64,000 nucleotides of DNA. It comes from Plumapathes pennacea (taxonomy: Eukaryota > Cnidaria > Anthozoa > Antipatharia > Myriopathidae). Below the pieces are notes generated by a model. It did not search any database. It was not told where the DNA came from and saw nothing but the letters and a program-made list of their open reading frames with translations. Numbering within the stretch: the stretch's first letter is position 1; each line of letters opens with the position of its first letter. The position numbers and the translations under genes are program-made. Where the stretch lies: positions 13,588,183 to 13,652,182 of the forward strand of contig OZ038468.1 of NCBI GenBank assembly GCA_964036295.1. Direction: 5' to 3'. Shown here piece after piece: positions 46,101 through 58,262 of the stretch.

Positions 46101-48666
46101 ACTTCATTGATTGATTGACTGCCGATTGATTTATTGATAGCCTTACTGATTTGCGGTCAGGGTGACTGTAACTTGCTGGTGGGCTAGATGATTGACTGAC
46201 CTATTGACTAAATGGCCGCCAGATTTACTGGCTGCTTGACCAGTTGATTGATTGATTTCCAATATGTTTTCATATTTTTGCATGATTGATCTGACCAGGA
46301 ATCTCATAATACTACCAAAATCATGCAGTGACGTAAAAACAAATTCTACCTGAACAGATACCTATAGGATACCCACGGGAATGACCAACAAATATCGATC
46401 AATTGACCAAAGTCAATAGCTTAGTTATAAATTAAATGAATCAATAAACCGATGTGAATATGTAGATCCATAAGTGTGAACGAATGAGTAATAAAACAGA
46501 TGGAATGACCCTTAATTGAGATCCACATGCGTGGTAGATTTCGGTGAGACCTTTTAACAAATTTTATAGCCATACCGTTTTCACAACATGTTCCCGAGAA
46601 TCCAGAGCGACAAACGCACCGACCATAAGCAGGGGTACCACCATTTTGACATCCAGAGTTGCATTGTCGGGCCTCACCCACTTGGTAAGGACAGGATCCT
46701 CCACAAGCTTCTGCGCGGATCTTTGTTCTAGTGCGTGTCTGTGTACCCAAACCGCACTGTCCGTACGCCGAGCATGAACCCCAACTGGACCAGGAACTCA
46801 CGGAACAGTTGACGCGATAATTGCAACTTTCACAACATGTTCCCGAGAATCCAGAGCGACAAACGCACCGACCATAAGCAGGGGTACCACTATTTTGACA
46901 TCCAGAGTTGCATTGTCGGGTCTCACCCACTTGGTAAGGACAGGATCCTCCACAAGCTTCTGCACGATCTTTGTTCTAGTGCGTGTCTGTGTACCCAAAC
47001 CGCACTGTCCGTACGCCGAGCATGAACCCCAACTGGACCAGGAACTCACGGAACAGTTGACGCGATAATTGCAACTTTCACAGCATCTTCCCGAGAATCC
47101 AGAGCGACAAACGCACCGACCATAAGCAGGGGTACCACCATTTTGACATCCAGAGTTGCATTGTCGGGTCTCACCCACTTGGTAAGGACAGGATCCTCCA
47201 CAATCTTCTGCACGGATCTTTGTTCTAGTGCGTGTCTGTGTACCCAAACCGCACTGTCCGTACGCCGAGCATGAACCCCAACTGGACCAGGAACTCACGG
47301 AACAGTTGACGCGATAATTGCAACTTTCACAACATGTTCCCGAGAATCCAGAGCGACAAACGCACCGACCATAAGCAGGGGTACCACCATTTTGACATCC
47401 AGAGTTGCATTGTCGGGTCTCACCCACTTGGTAAGGACAGGATCCTCCACAAGCTTCTGCACGGATTTTTGTTCTAGTGCGTGTCTGTGTACCCAAACCG
47501 CACTGTCCGTACGCCGAGCATGAACCCCAACTGGACCAGGAACTCACGGAACAGTTGACGCGATAATTGCAACTTTCACAGCATCTCCCCGAGAATCCAG
47601 AGCGACAAACGCACCGACCATAAGCAGGGGTACCACCATTTTGACATCCAGAGTTGCATTGTCGGGTCTCACCCACTTGGTAAGGACAGGATCCTCCACA
47701 AGCTTCTGCACGGATCTTTGTTCTAGTGCGTGTCTGTGTACCCAAACCGCACTGTCCGTACGCCGAGCATGAACCCCAACTGGACCAGGAACTCACGGCA
47801 CAGTTGACGCGATAATTGCAACTTTCACAGCATCTTCCCGAGAATCCAGGGCCACAAACACAGCGGCCATAAGAGGGAGTTCCACCATTTCGACATCCAG
47901 AGATGCACCGCCTGGTCTCACGCAGTTGGTAAGGACAGGATCCTCCACAAGCTTCTGCACGGGTCTTTGTCTTGGTGCGTGTCTGTGTACCCAAACCGCA
48001 CTGTCCGTACGCCGAGCATGAACCCCAACTGGACCAGGAACTCACGGCACAGTTGACGCGATAATTGCAACTTTCACAGCATCTTCCCGAGAATCCAGGG
48101 CCACAAACACAGCGGCCATAAGAGGGAGTTCCACCATTTCGACATCCAGAGATGCACCGCCTGGTCTCACGCAGTTGGTAAGGACAGGATCCTCCACAAG
48201 CTTCTGCACGGGTCTTTGTCTTGGTGCGTGTCTGTGTGCCCAAACCGCACTGCCCGTACGCCGAGCATGAACCCCAACTGGACCAGGAACTCACGGCACA
48301 GTTGACGCGATAATTGCAACTTTCACAGCATCTTCCCGAGAATCCAGGGCCACAAACACAGCGGCCATAAGAGGGAGTTCCACCATTTCGACATCCAGAG
48401 ATGCACCGCCTGGTCTCACGCAGTTGGTAAGGACAGGATCCTCCACAAGCTTCTGCACGGGTCTTTGTCTTGGTGCGTGTCTGTGTACCCAAACCGCACT
48501 GCCCGTACGCCGAGCATGAACCCCAACTGGACCAGGAACTCACGGCACAGTTGACGCGATTACATCGACTACGCCAATGCCTGCGTCGCTTCCAAAATCC
48601 TTCAGTCTCGTCCGGGACGATGATTAAAATGAGTGTCACAGCAAGGAGAAGAACACGGGCAACCAT
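43101..48666 (-). CDS. Tyrosinase gene 3: eight TSP1-EGF modules + tyrosinase (1-bp frameshift in module 7)
   Basis: The largest paralogue. Exon 1 48666-46576 codes for a signal peptide (VLLLAVTLILIIVPDETEG), a basic stretch (KRRRHWRSR) and eight 83-aa modules. Exon 2 45051-44152 is the tyrosinase domain. Exon 3 43309-43101 is a longer, basic C-terminal tail ending in TAA. One G is missing in module 7 near 46968 (plus GCACGATCTTTG; the other modules read GCACGGATCTTTG). This shifts the frame in what is otherwise a perfect array. Exon 1 is 2091 bp; one more base would give phase 1 as in the other genes, and the total would code for about 1066 aa. Either a real disabling mutation or an assembly error in a repeat. 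Junctions are GT-AG. Confidence 0.75.
43410..43830. mobile_element. Foldback MITE with GGGTTAG arms, intron 2 of gene 3, split by a nested MITE
   Basis: GTAGGGTTAGTTTTAGGGTT on the left and CCTAACCCTACGCGACTTAA on the right are the arms of the element also found in genes 2 and 4. Here a second MITE (43505-43733) separates the arms. Confidence 0.7.
43505..43733. mobile_element. MITE nested inside the foldback element (gene 3 intron 2)
   Basis: CAGGGTTTTTCAAAGCACAA...GGATTAGCTTAATCGGCTTT matches 26251-26493 along most of its length. In gene 4 the equivalent site reads GACATCAGAACAACTAATCC with no insert, so this is a lineage-specific insertion. Confidence 0.75.
44152..45051 (-). CDS. Tyrosinase gene 3, copper-domain exon
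   Basis: 900-bp exon, phase 1 at both ends. CuA: LLTVHRTLF, GIHTKDNF, FLPWHRWL. CuB: LHSTVHCAIGG and EFFLHHGFIDKLW; the Asp between the two CuB histidines of the other genes is Ser here. All six ligands remain and the frame is open, so the enzyme domain itself looks functional despite the frameshift in exon 1. Confidence 0.88.
45605..45790. repeat. TGAT/TGAC tetranucleotide array, intron 1 of gene 3
   Basis: ATTGATTGATTGATTGACTG and related runs, equivalent to the arrays in intron 1 of genes 1 and 4. A second similar patch lies at 46040-46260. Confidence 0.6.
46576..48560 (-). repeat. Eight tandem 249-bp TSP1-EGF coding units (gene 3)
   Basis: The segment CCAGGAACTCACGG recurs at 249-bp steps (GG at 46793, 47041, 47290, 47539, 47788, 48037, 48286, 48535; the first interval is 248 because of the deletion). 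Two subfamilies are visible: modules 1-3 (TKTKTRAEAC, YQLRETRRCISGC, CVCGPGFSG) and modules 4-8 (TRTKIRAEAC, YQVGETRQCNSGC, CVCRSGFSG). Within a subfamily the units are nearly identical. Confidence 0.92.
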
Positions 48667-48789
48667 CACTGCGTCGAATGTCGAGAAATGTCTGGACAGC
48701 AGCTTTGTCGAACAATTAATGTTTTTTTTTTTTTTTTCACTTTATTTCTTTGACTTATCAACTGAGAACAAGACCCCTTACTGATTCCG

Positions 48790-48797
48790 TTTATATA
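48790..48797 (-). promoter_or_regulatory. TATA box of tyrosinase gene 3
   Basis: TATATAAA on minus in TGTATATAAACGG, about 125 bp upstream of ATG 48666; same context as gene 1 (24183-24190). Confidence 0.6.
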
Positions 48798-48899
48798 CAG
48801 TGTAGTGAAGATGGCTATAAATACATGTACGACTGAGTGTCGGGAACACTGCTGAAAAGGTAAAATATACTATCTAATCCTGCACGCGATAGCACTTTC

Positions 48900-51170
48900 A
48901 ATCACGTTTACAAAGCTGAGCTTTATTCGGTTCTTTTTGAAAAAATATGTTTGATCAGTATAATTATGAGCTGTCCCTTTCTAAAATCTTCCAGATATTA
49001 TTCTTAGTACCTCAACTTTAAGTTGTGGGGAACTGTTATTTGATTACGGTGAATATAATTATAATGTTGCCAATATCTCACTAAATAGTGGTGCAATATG
49101 TTAAAAGCAAATACAGATGGTATGCGAAAGCAGAAAAGAAAAGAAAACAGACGGCCAACGAGGAAAAAAAAAAACGGATGGTCGACGAACGCTGAAAGGA
49201 CACACCTGCAACTACTTTCTTTGAAATGATAAGATTCCTCAGAAAAGAACACTTGACTGTGGACGATGAGTAATCAAGGATAGCGCGAAAACACTGACGC
49301 TGATCGACAATATTTTTGGAGGTACATGATCATGAACACTTGATGTGACAAAGGACTGACTGACAGATGAACTGAAACACCGCAAAAGTTTTACTTTTTC
49401 ACAATGATAGCACTTTACGGTATTATGGTCAAAACTTTCCTTAAATCAGACCTGGTTTTATTGGTTTGTTGTATGAGTGGTATTATACTGGACAAGAAGT
49501 AATTCATATTATATCTGCAGTATCATGCTTTCTGAGAAACCAGTTCAATACTGAAGAATGGAATCATTCCTTAGTCAGAGTAAAATTGTGCAGAGCTTCA
49601 GTGGCACTTGGTACGACCCTAAGAAAGTAAAGTTAACTTTTTAAACAGTTTTTGGGATGATTCTGGCACGTTTTCCCTGAAATATCAGCTTACTATTTTT
49701 CAAAATGTGTTTCATACAGCTGGCTGGAAATATTTGGTTTACTAGAAATACGATAATCGCAGATACCCCTCGCTCTGACATTGATGGGACTTTTACTTTG
49801 GTACTCCCAAGAAGAGTAGCCTTTGTTTTACCGAAATTTTTCTTCTGCCGTTCACCACAAAGAACAGCACATGTACAGCACGACTTTTTTCCTTATCCTT
49901 TTTTCATTATACTCCATACACCCCGCCTCGTTGACGGGTCACAAATTATGGCACAAAGACGTCAAATGGATTCTGCAGTTGTATAAAGTGTGCTTTCGAG
50001 TCTTGATGAAATAAAAGCATCATTCTAAAGTAAACAAATGCTCGCTACATATGATCACTAAATGATGCACACTTGTACTTGAAAGGTTCTTGGTTTGCTA
50101 TACTTGTCGATTCTTCGCAGATCTGTTAGCAAAAAACTATCGATTTTATAACCACATGATTCGAATTAATGTTTTTGTATGGGATACAATGGAAAACCAG
50201 CTCTAAAGGGAACTAGATTGACTGCTTCGGCGTGGAGAAATACGTATAATTTGGATCGACTAAGGGTCGATGTGTGAAAGCTGGACGCCGTGCATGAAAA
50301 AATTTGAAGGGTTAGCGCTCGAAACGTCAGCTTCAAATTATTTCACGGCGTCCAGTTTTCACACATCGACCCTTGGTCGATCTAAGTTTGTATACATGGG
50401 ATAGTCTGACCTAGCTCCATTTCTTTGACCAACAACTTTCCAATGAAGCACAAGCTCTGTTTTCCTTTCAAATCCTCGGCTAAGGAAAGAACCGAGGTCA
50501 CTTTAACAATTATAGCAGGATGTAAATATTTTAATTATGAGCTTTGGATTCATCAACATATTAAAAAGTACATACGCCGCCATTTTGAACTGACGTTGTT
50601 CCATTGTCACTGATAAGCAGCCATTTGTCACCACACCTTTGAATAAACAAACCGGGCTCCAATTTATTAAACCAACGATTTATTATGTAAAACCGTGGAA
50701 CCGTATCATAAACTTTAGCACCGTTTCGAAACCTATAATCGTAGATAAATATCAAGCATCATTTAGATAGATGGAACAATCTTAAATATATTATGCGGGG
50801 CTTAATATTGGCGTATCGGTACCCCACATTTCCCGTGGGAGATTATAAGCTGTGATGAATCTCAATGGTCAGATGCGGTGCGACCTCAAGTGGACATATT
50901 CATAAAAAAAGGGTAACTAGTGAGGAGAACAATTCCACAGGAAAGAGAGTTCAAAGTCCATGGCATGCACAATGATCCCGAGAAGTTGTGGATGCACGTA
51001 ATACCGTGAAATCCCGGATATATTAAGCCTTGGCTGAAACAATTTCATAATGGTTTTGAGGGGGCTTATGAGGTGGGGTATCAAGTGAGCGGGCGCGCTC
51101 ATATCTGGTATATGAAAAAAATGTGCGGCAGTACATAAACAGGACACCGCAATCTACACGTACAAAGTAA
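48900..51170. other. Spacer upstream of tyrosinase gene 3 (paralogous to 24300-27725)
   Basis: No gene found. Collinear with the gene 1 spacer, but shorter and with different insertions: it lacks the MITE and has an inverted repeat at 50251-50385. Homology stops at ACAAAGTAA near 51170. Confidence 0.7.
50251..50385. repeat. Inverted repeat present only in the gene 3 spacer
   Basis: TTGGATCGACTAAGGGTCGA ...GAAAAAATTTGAAG is mirrored by CTTCAAATTATTTCACGGCG...CTTGGTCGATCTAA, with arms of about 57 bp. The paralogous site at 26855-26920 has only one arm (TCGACTAAGATTCGATGTGT...). Confidence 0.7.
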
Positions 51171-51191
51171 TCAAAGCAGCATCGCCACTGA

Positions 51192-54100
51192 AAGGTCGCC
51201 CAATTCTTGTTAATCGAAATGTTTCGTCGTGTTTCTATTTAGTGAGGCGGAGAAAAGTTCGATAATTCTTTGCAAAAGTTATTTAGGATGGGCATTGCTA
51301 TATAAGCAGTGAAACAGTGAAACTTTTTTAAAATTTTAAATAGGAATGAAAACTGCACACAACCAGAAAAAGAATTCAAGAATGTTATCAACTATGCGCG
51401 TCGCTTGTTTAGCTGTCATAATCCACAGATTTTCTATGTCCAGTGGATGCTACCTGCTGTTCCTGGAGTCGAAAAGACAACAAAGAAACCCGAGAAGCAT
51501 TTCTTTTTTATAATTGTTTTCAGGTTTTTGCACTGCGCTGCTGCCGTTTCTTGGACTTAAAAAGTGGATAAAAATGAATAATTAAAGCAGCAAGACAGCT
51601 GTAAGCTCATGAATTTGTAAAAAGTACTTTCTGCGGGAGTAGGTATTTAATAGAACTGGCTCAAGGCCACATTGTAAAATTTGCTCAATTTTAGGTATGT
51701 GGAGTTCACATCCGTTTCCGCGGGCCTCCACTTTCGCTGAACCGCGTATTCGATTTGGTCTCAGTTTTGAAAACTTTCATTTACAAGGCGGAGAGCGTGA
51801 AAATTATAAAACTTGGTGTGGCACTCGAAATAGGAGAATTTAGAATTCTTCACTTCCGAGACTCTAAACAGGAACGAGTCCGTCCGAGCCGCCAAGAAAA
51901 AAGTCTATCCGTGACTTCATTACTCAGTTTATACTAGAAATACAATATTCGCAGAAGCCCCACGCCTAATCGATTATGTATGACACTGCTGGGTAAAGCT
52001 CTCATGTCTGCTTACACCACACAGCTCAATATCGTGTATTACATGTAAATGAAAGCAGATGACACTATATTAGCATTTACATGATATTGGGGCTGTGGTT
52101 GCATACATAAGAGGAGACTGATCCCTCCTCATTGTACATATATCAAATTTCCATGCTATCAGTTTATGTTTCAGGGATCAGCAAAGAGGGAGGGAGGGAG
52201 ATAAAGACAGACAGACAGACAGACAGAAAAGAGAAAAATATAGACAGATGAAGAGGGAGACAGACCGAATAGTTGGATAGACAGTTCTTAATACTCCTAC
52301 CGATGGGTCAAGGTAGAATATCACAGGGCTTCTTGCGTATGGGTTAATTGTTGTGAATTTTTTCTTGATGGGATCTTTTCCTTGAAAATGCATCTTTATG
52401 AAGCTTCTGTTTGCTTCACCTCCATCACAGCAACAGTAAAACACATTGAAACCACTCCTTCGTAGCCAACGGACAGCTTTCCAAAAAGTAATGTAAATGG
52501 ATGCTAGGTCCGCTTGCTTAGTTGGAAAATGGGCGAAGGGAAATCGAAAGCCAGTGTTGCCAAGGAAGACCAACTGGAGGACATGACTTGCAACACGAAC
52601 TTATGTATGTTGAAAAAAATAATACAGGTGAAAACTGTTCAAACTATGCACGAACGAAAAAAAAAAAAAAGGAAAGAAAGAAAATAGACCGTACGATTTT
52701 CGATAGTTTTCATGTCGTCGTGCTCTTGACCAAGTTCAGCGAGCCCAACAAGCTTCATTATGCCGTCACGTGTGGTCATTTGCAAGCCTTCCTGAAAACA
52801 AAAAAAGGTGAAAGTACATTCAAATCTGTATCAAGCGACAACACGGCGACTTGAAGGTATGGCTTTTATTTTCATTGCTTGAATGGACGTTTCATCCAGA
52901 ACAATTCCCCCCATCATCCCAGCAGTACCATCAGCCTCAGTACGTCATTGTTGAACATCGCCTCTTGCGAAACGTTTGTAATAGCTCAGTAAGCGGCCAG
53001 AAGGTAACCTAATCATTCCACTGCTTCTCAACTCGTGGTAGGCCTCGGGACTCCTGTTCCAGATGGATATGCAGAGGCGAATAATCCTATTTATAAATTG
53101 GAAAATATATAATTAAATGTGGAAAAAACGGCACTGAAATTCCCAACGCAACGCTTTGGCTGCAATGATTCTCTACTTGGTGCATGCATTTGATGATCAG
53201 ATAATTATTTGACAGTCGTATGGAGCTGAAAGGAGTTTATTTGACAGTGAGAGGTAAGCCATAACAACTTTATTAAGTCTGTGTATGCTTACTTTGGATG
53301 CCATCTGTTGCCTCTGGAACTTTTTGATTGTAATGATTTCAGCTGCTCTTCCCAGAACAGCTTCAGGTCATCGCTCAATTCTTCGGTATCAATCTTTGAC
53401 ATGATTTGTGATTTGGACTTGTAGAAGAAATTCCCAAAAGTCCATGGCAGGTCAGTGATTGATGCCTCATTTCAGTGAGCTTGTCCTGAAGTGATGTCCA
53501 TTGTACGGGTTTTCCACGTATCTCTCCCTTTGTATTGCGGGAAAATTTCGTAGTTGCTACAGGAAAACCTCTGCACAGAGCGGCTGTGGAAATCGACTAG
53601 AAAAAGTTGTCGAGAACGTGTCGAACTGGCTGTAGCTTCGCAAACCCAAATTTCTCCTTTGGCACTTCTCGAAGGTTAACAGCAACGTTAAAGGACCAGT
53701 CCTTGAAGATTCGCACTGGTTTCATTACGGAACTGGACACTAGTTTATCGTATCTCGACGTGAGTGTACACCGCGGTGCGGGAAGGTCGCCCGTGAAAGA
53801 CAAACATTAAAACACGAGATTCGAGGTCGCAGGGGAAAGAGCCTGGGAACGAGGTTAGAGTGTTCCTACCCAGGTTTCGAGTTTCTACCCAGCAGACCGC
53901 GCTGCGCGGGGACGTGATTCTCTTCCGATGTTTTTCCCAGCAAACCCCGCTGCGCGGGGAGGTCGCCCGTGTACGACAAACATTCAAAAACGACATGGTG
54001 TTCAGATTAGTACCCACGCAGGGCGTGGGAATAATGCACAGCTTATATTCGACACCTACATATTTATCATAGGCCATAATACTCCAGCCTGGGCTGTATC

Positions 54101-54827
54101 CAAACTAAATACGTGCGTAAAGAAAACACGCCTTTCTTCTTTTGGCTGAGTTTCAAGTTAAATAAATTTAGTGAAATCTGATAACTAATGTTGACATATA
54201 CTTGCGATTTTGGTCAAATTCATTTTCAAATTCTTCTTCTTCCAGTTGTGTACAGTATTTTTCATTGCTGGCGAAAATTAAGCGACGGTTCTCTGGTCGA
54301 GTCGCTTCCAGTATAAATCGACTTATCCTTTCCCCACTCCGCCTAAATAGTAACACGAGCGTTCGTCAAACATTTCAAGTTCAGATGTTTCTGGAGTCGT
54401 GATGGCCTGTCAGGTGCTGCATGAGGGTGCAACAACAGCAATTGGTTTTCGTTTAAAAAACAGCGCAATGGCTGCACTTCACGATAACATTATAGCCATG
54501 CAATTTGACTATTATTTTCAGTGTCCGCGCTCAACGGCGGTATATTTTCGTGCCTTAATAATCACAACGCAATCTACATTCGCGGAACTTTTAGGCCCAA
54601 TGGTCAAACAAACTTCGAATGCTTGACCACCAGACAAATAAGAACGAGTTCCAGAAAAGCTCCCGCACAAAAAGTACTTAGAGAACTGCTATTGTAACGC
54701 GTAACACGATCATGCCGAAATTTGGAAATTGACAAGTTCCTTATTTGGAAGTCCATTTTTGACACAGAAGGCTGGAGGGAAGGGCACCGTGACTCCTTTA
54801 AGCTCGCTCCACCTCGTGGGCGACCTT
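51192..54827. mobile_element. About 3.6-kb insertion containing P-element-like transposase
   Basis: Sequence between the spacer and the LINE remnant that has no counterpart in the gene 1/2 unit. Inner ends AAGGTCGCCCA (51192) and TGGGCGACCTT (54817-54827) are inverted repeats. Similar AAGGTCGCCCGTG words also occur at about 53784 and 53961, so more than one element may be nested here. The transposase reading frame inside is decayed. Low-complexity GGGA and GACA runs lie at 52180-52230. Confidence 0.45.
52290..53460 (-). pseudogene. P-element/THAP9-like DNA transposase, decayed
   Basis: Minus-strand pieces in order: about 53460-53285 (WTFGNFFYKSKS... SRGNRWHPK, GT donor), about 53085-52950 (IIRLCISIWNRSPEAYHELR, SGMIRLPSGRLLSYY), about 52920-52850 (GIVLDETSIQAMKIK), about 52790-52690 (GIMKLVGLAELGQEHDDM) and 52573-52290 (FLGNTGFRFPFAHFP, FYCCCDGGEANRSF). 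The RWHP...IIRxC...AYxxLRxSGxxxLPS and LDExxIQ motifs are typical of P-element-type transposases. Frameshifts and a stop between pieces show it is inactive. No THAP DNA-binding domain was found upstream. Confidence 0.7.
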
Positions 54828-55240
54828 AAAAATGAACTTGTATCCAAGAGCGTAGCTGAAATATTTGGTTTCAAACAATCGTGTTATTCATTAAGAAACA
54901 GTGATTTCAACATGCCTAGATTTGATACTGTTAATGACAAGCACACTCTAGGTACGCTACTTTGGACCAGTGATGTTGTCTAGGCTGAAAAATGACACTA
55001 GGAACTCATACAGCCTTAATACGTTCAAGAGTGCAATACGTGCAACTGCTGCGATCTAGGCAGAGCATAAAGGAACATCTATTTATATCATAGATTTCCA
55101 GTTTATTTATTTTGGCATTCTAATTAATTATTTAGACTACTTTAGATAGTACAGTGTCCCAATTAGTTTATAAAAGATATAATAGATATAATAAAGTCAT
55201 TGTTATTATTACTATATTGTTACAATTATTATTATAAACA
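54828..55240 (+). mobile_element. 3' end of a non-LTR retrotransposon (LINE), copy 2
   Basis: NELVSKSVAEIFGFKQSCYS then LRNSDFNMPRFDTV is about 90% like 27726-27880, followed by the same 3' UTR and TTATTATTAC tract. Both copies lie just beyond the 3' end of a type-B tyrosinase gene (2 and 4). Confidence 0.65.
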
Positions 55241-55587
55241 AGAACCAACTTTTAGTAGCAGTAGTGTCAGCTTCACTGTTCAAACAGTAATTATTACGAT
55301 ATTGAACCGTTGTTTCAGTCCGAGTGCAAGTGAGAAGAGAAATATGGAAGCTGCTGCCAGTTAAAATTAAAGTACTTGATCGAAGGGATACAATGCAGAT
55401 TTCTAGTCCAAAACTCGGACATAGCCAACATGTCAACCCACCCAAGTAGAACCCGCACAAACTGTCAGTGGCTTTCTGGGGACAGTTTGGGATTTTAAAA
55501 GGATCCAGAGAAATACTCAAAACGTGTTTCAGTACGTAGAACATAAGATAATGTAAATACAAGAGGCTATTCTCAGCAATATGGACG

Positions 55588-55593
55588 TTTATT
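55588..55593 (-). terminator. Poly(A) signal of tyrosinase gene 4
   Basis: AATAAA on minus, about 410 bp after the stop, in the same context as gene 2. The purine-rich transcript stretch (55680-55900 on plus as C/T) lies between. Confidence 0.5.
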
Positions 55594-56002
55594 CCAGCAG
55601 CAGTCTAAACTTAAATTCTATAATTGAGAGAAATTCCCCGTGTCGGTTTGTCTGTTCTGTTGTCGGTATATACGTCTATTTTTCTCTTTCTTCTCCAACA
55701 CTGCGTCTTTGTTTTCTTTACAGCCGCTTCTCAGCTCTGTCTGCCCCGCCTCCCTGGTTCCCTTGTCCTCTGGCTCTCCTGCTTTCCAGCTCTCCAGCTT
55801 TCTTTCTTTCCAGCCGACCGGCTCTGCAACCTTTTCCCCGTTTGTTTCTGTCTTTCTTTGTGTCTTTGTGTCTGTGGGTCTGTCAATCTGTCTGTCTCTC
55901 TTACGTAACCCTTAGTTCTAACAGCAAAAAAGGAAAATGAAGAAAGCGTTCTTGTGGCTACACCTTAATTAGCCCGGCTTTGGCAGTTCATTACCACTGA
56001 CA

Positions 56003-58231
56003 TCAAGCAATCGCTTTTACAGATTTTGAGGGATCCAGCTTCTTAGCTATCTCCTTGACCTTCTTTTTCTCTTCAGGTTTTAAGCCGAAAAGTTTCATGG
56101 CACGCTCGTTTACAGTTGAAAACTGTGGCCTCGAGGATCCCGGCTTAGCTGCTAGTTTGAAGGATACTAGTAACAAGAAAAAGAAAAGTCATTAGAGTAT
56201 TTAAAGGTGCGTGGAGCTTTTATTTCATGTGTGTTCATGTAGGCTGTTAAAATGCATTTCCTCCCAATGAAGAAGGCACAAAGGCTTCCCTAAAACATGG
56301 AAACTTAGCCGAAGGCAACAATTTAGGTTGGCAGGCAGCTCTATTTCAGCAACATCCGTTGTGTATTGACTAGTTTGCGAATGTGCTACTACTTTGTTTA
56401 ATTATTATGTATTAGCGCATGTGTCTCTGGTGATGGCTAATGTTCAACCGGTGTTACTCAGCCAATACACTTATCAAAGCAAACTAAGGCTGCGACTTGT
56501 GCAGCGGTTCAATGAAAAATTACAAACGATTTAAAACGAAGTAATAACTAGTTGAATCTCACATTTTTATAAAAAAGACAGTACATGATACGGAAGCAGT
56601 TTGATAGGATACATGATTCAGATTAAACTGAATAGGGGAACACGGATGTTGCTAACATGGGGAATGAGATCAAAGAAGCCAACAGATGTATCACGTAGGG
56701 TTAGGTTCAGGGTTAGTTTTAGGGTTAGGTTTATGGTTAGACATCAGAACAACTAATCCTAACCTTAACACTAAACCTAACCCTTCGCGACTAGCTCTGT
56801 CGGCTTTTTTGAAGTCATTCCCAATTCCCCATCATCGTTTTAGTAACCTTTCCGGCATCCTACATGTTCACATAATTTGAAAATTTCTCCAGCGTCTGTT
56901 GCAGTGATTTATGAATTATTGTGCTCCGTCATTATGCATAAACCATAACGGTAGATTTATAATTGCTTCAATCAAGTTTTATATATTCCACGAATTCCCA
57001 AACAAGTCCATTTCAAATTAAGCTTTTGGTATTTATTCTATCAGAAAGAACGTGTGAATTATCTATGTCTGAGTAACGAGTAACCCAACGCGCTCATCAC
57101 GGAACTTATGCAATACAGTTTCACTTACCTTTAAACCTTCCGCTTTGAGGCCTGATAGCAGGCCGCACAGATACCCTGGGGACAGGTTTGTACTCCACGC
57201 GCATTCCGCCTGGATGTGCTTTCAGACAGATGAGATCGCGTGGACGCAGCGAAGTGCCGGGCATGGCGTGCGACAGGGACGAGAAGTATACGTCTCGGTG
57301 GGTGGAGCTCTTTGCCTGCCAGTCAGCCCAGAGTTTGTCGATGAAGCCATGATGAAGGAAGAACTCGGGAGCGCTTGCTGCGTCTATTGAACACATCGTT
57401 CCTCCAATCACACAGTGAACCGTGTCGTGAAGATTATCTCTGAGCGCCATTTCGAAAACATCGAATTGTGCGGGTGGCATGTTCAAGACGTTCTGCACTG
57501 CGATGCTGTCGGGTGGGAATTCGCGGAAATCTCTGGATAAACAGTTAGAATTCGCAGACGGTACCAGTCTCCACACTGCCTTCCTAAAAGGCCCGGTCTG
57601 GACGCACTGACTGCCATTCCCGCCAAAACCACTGTTGCCGGTGTACCACAGGTCCTGCGGGAGTCCGCGCCACGGATTGCTCGAAACTCTGCTCCAATCC
57701 CAATAGGCCACAGTCACCTTGCAGTCGACTTTCCGAAGGAGATTCTCGTACTGAAGGATAAACCAGCGGTGCCACGGAAGGAAGTTGTCTTTCGTGTGAA
57801 TTCCTGGCCGTTGATGGAATAGGGTACGGTGAACTGTCAACAGTCTGTCGTACTCGTTCTTGTACCTGCGGTTAGTGGAGGCGACTTTGATTGTGTTGAT
57901 GTACTTGGTTCGTTCCCCCGTTGTCATAGTGGTGAATTCTTTTCTGATTCGCGTGCATTCAACGAGGTTTCCTCGGCGGCACATGCACCGTTCGCCACAT
58001 TTGTTGTAGGCGACACGTCCTTCTTGGCACCTTGCTATAATAGATCAATAAGGATGACTCATCAATTAATTATGTTTGCTGACATTTTGTCAAAGTCGTC
58101 ATATGTAGTTCATTGCAAAAGAAAGGACAAAAAATACATCAAAAGTTACAAGAACTCTCGTCTGACTGACTGACCGACTGAATAAACTGTCACACGTCTA
58201 AATAGGTAACTGACAAAGTGCTTGACACTTC

Positions 58232-58262
<31 letters not shown>

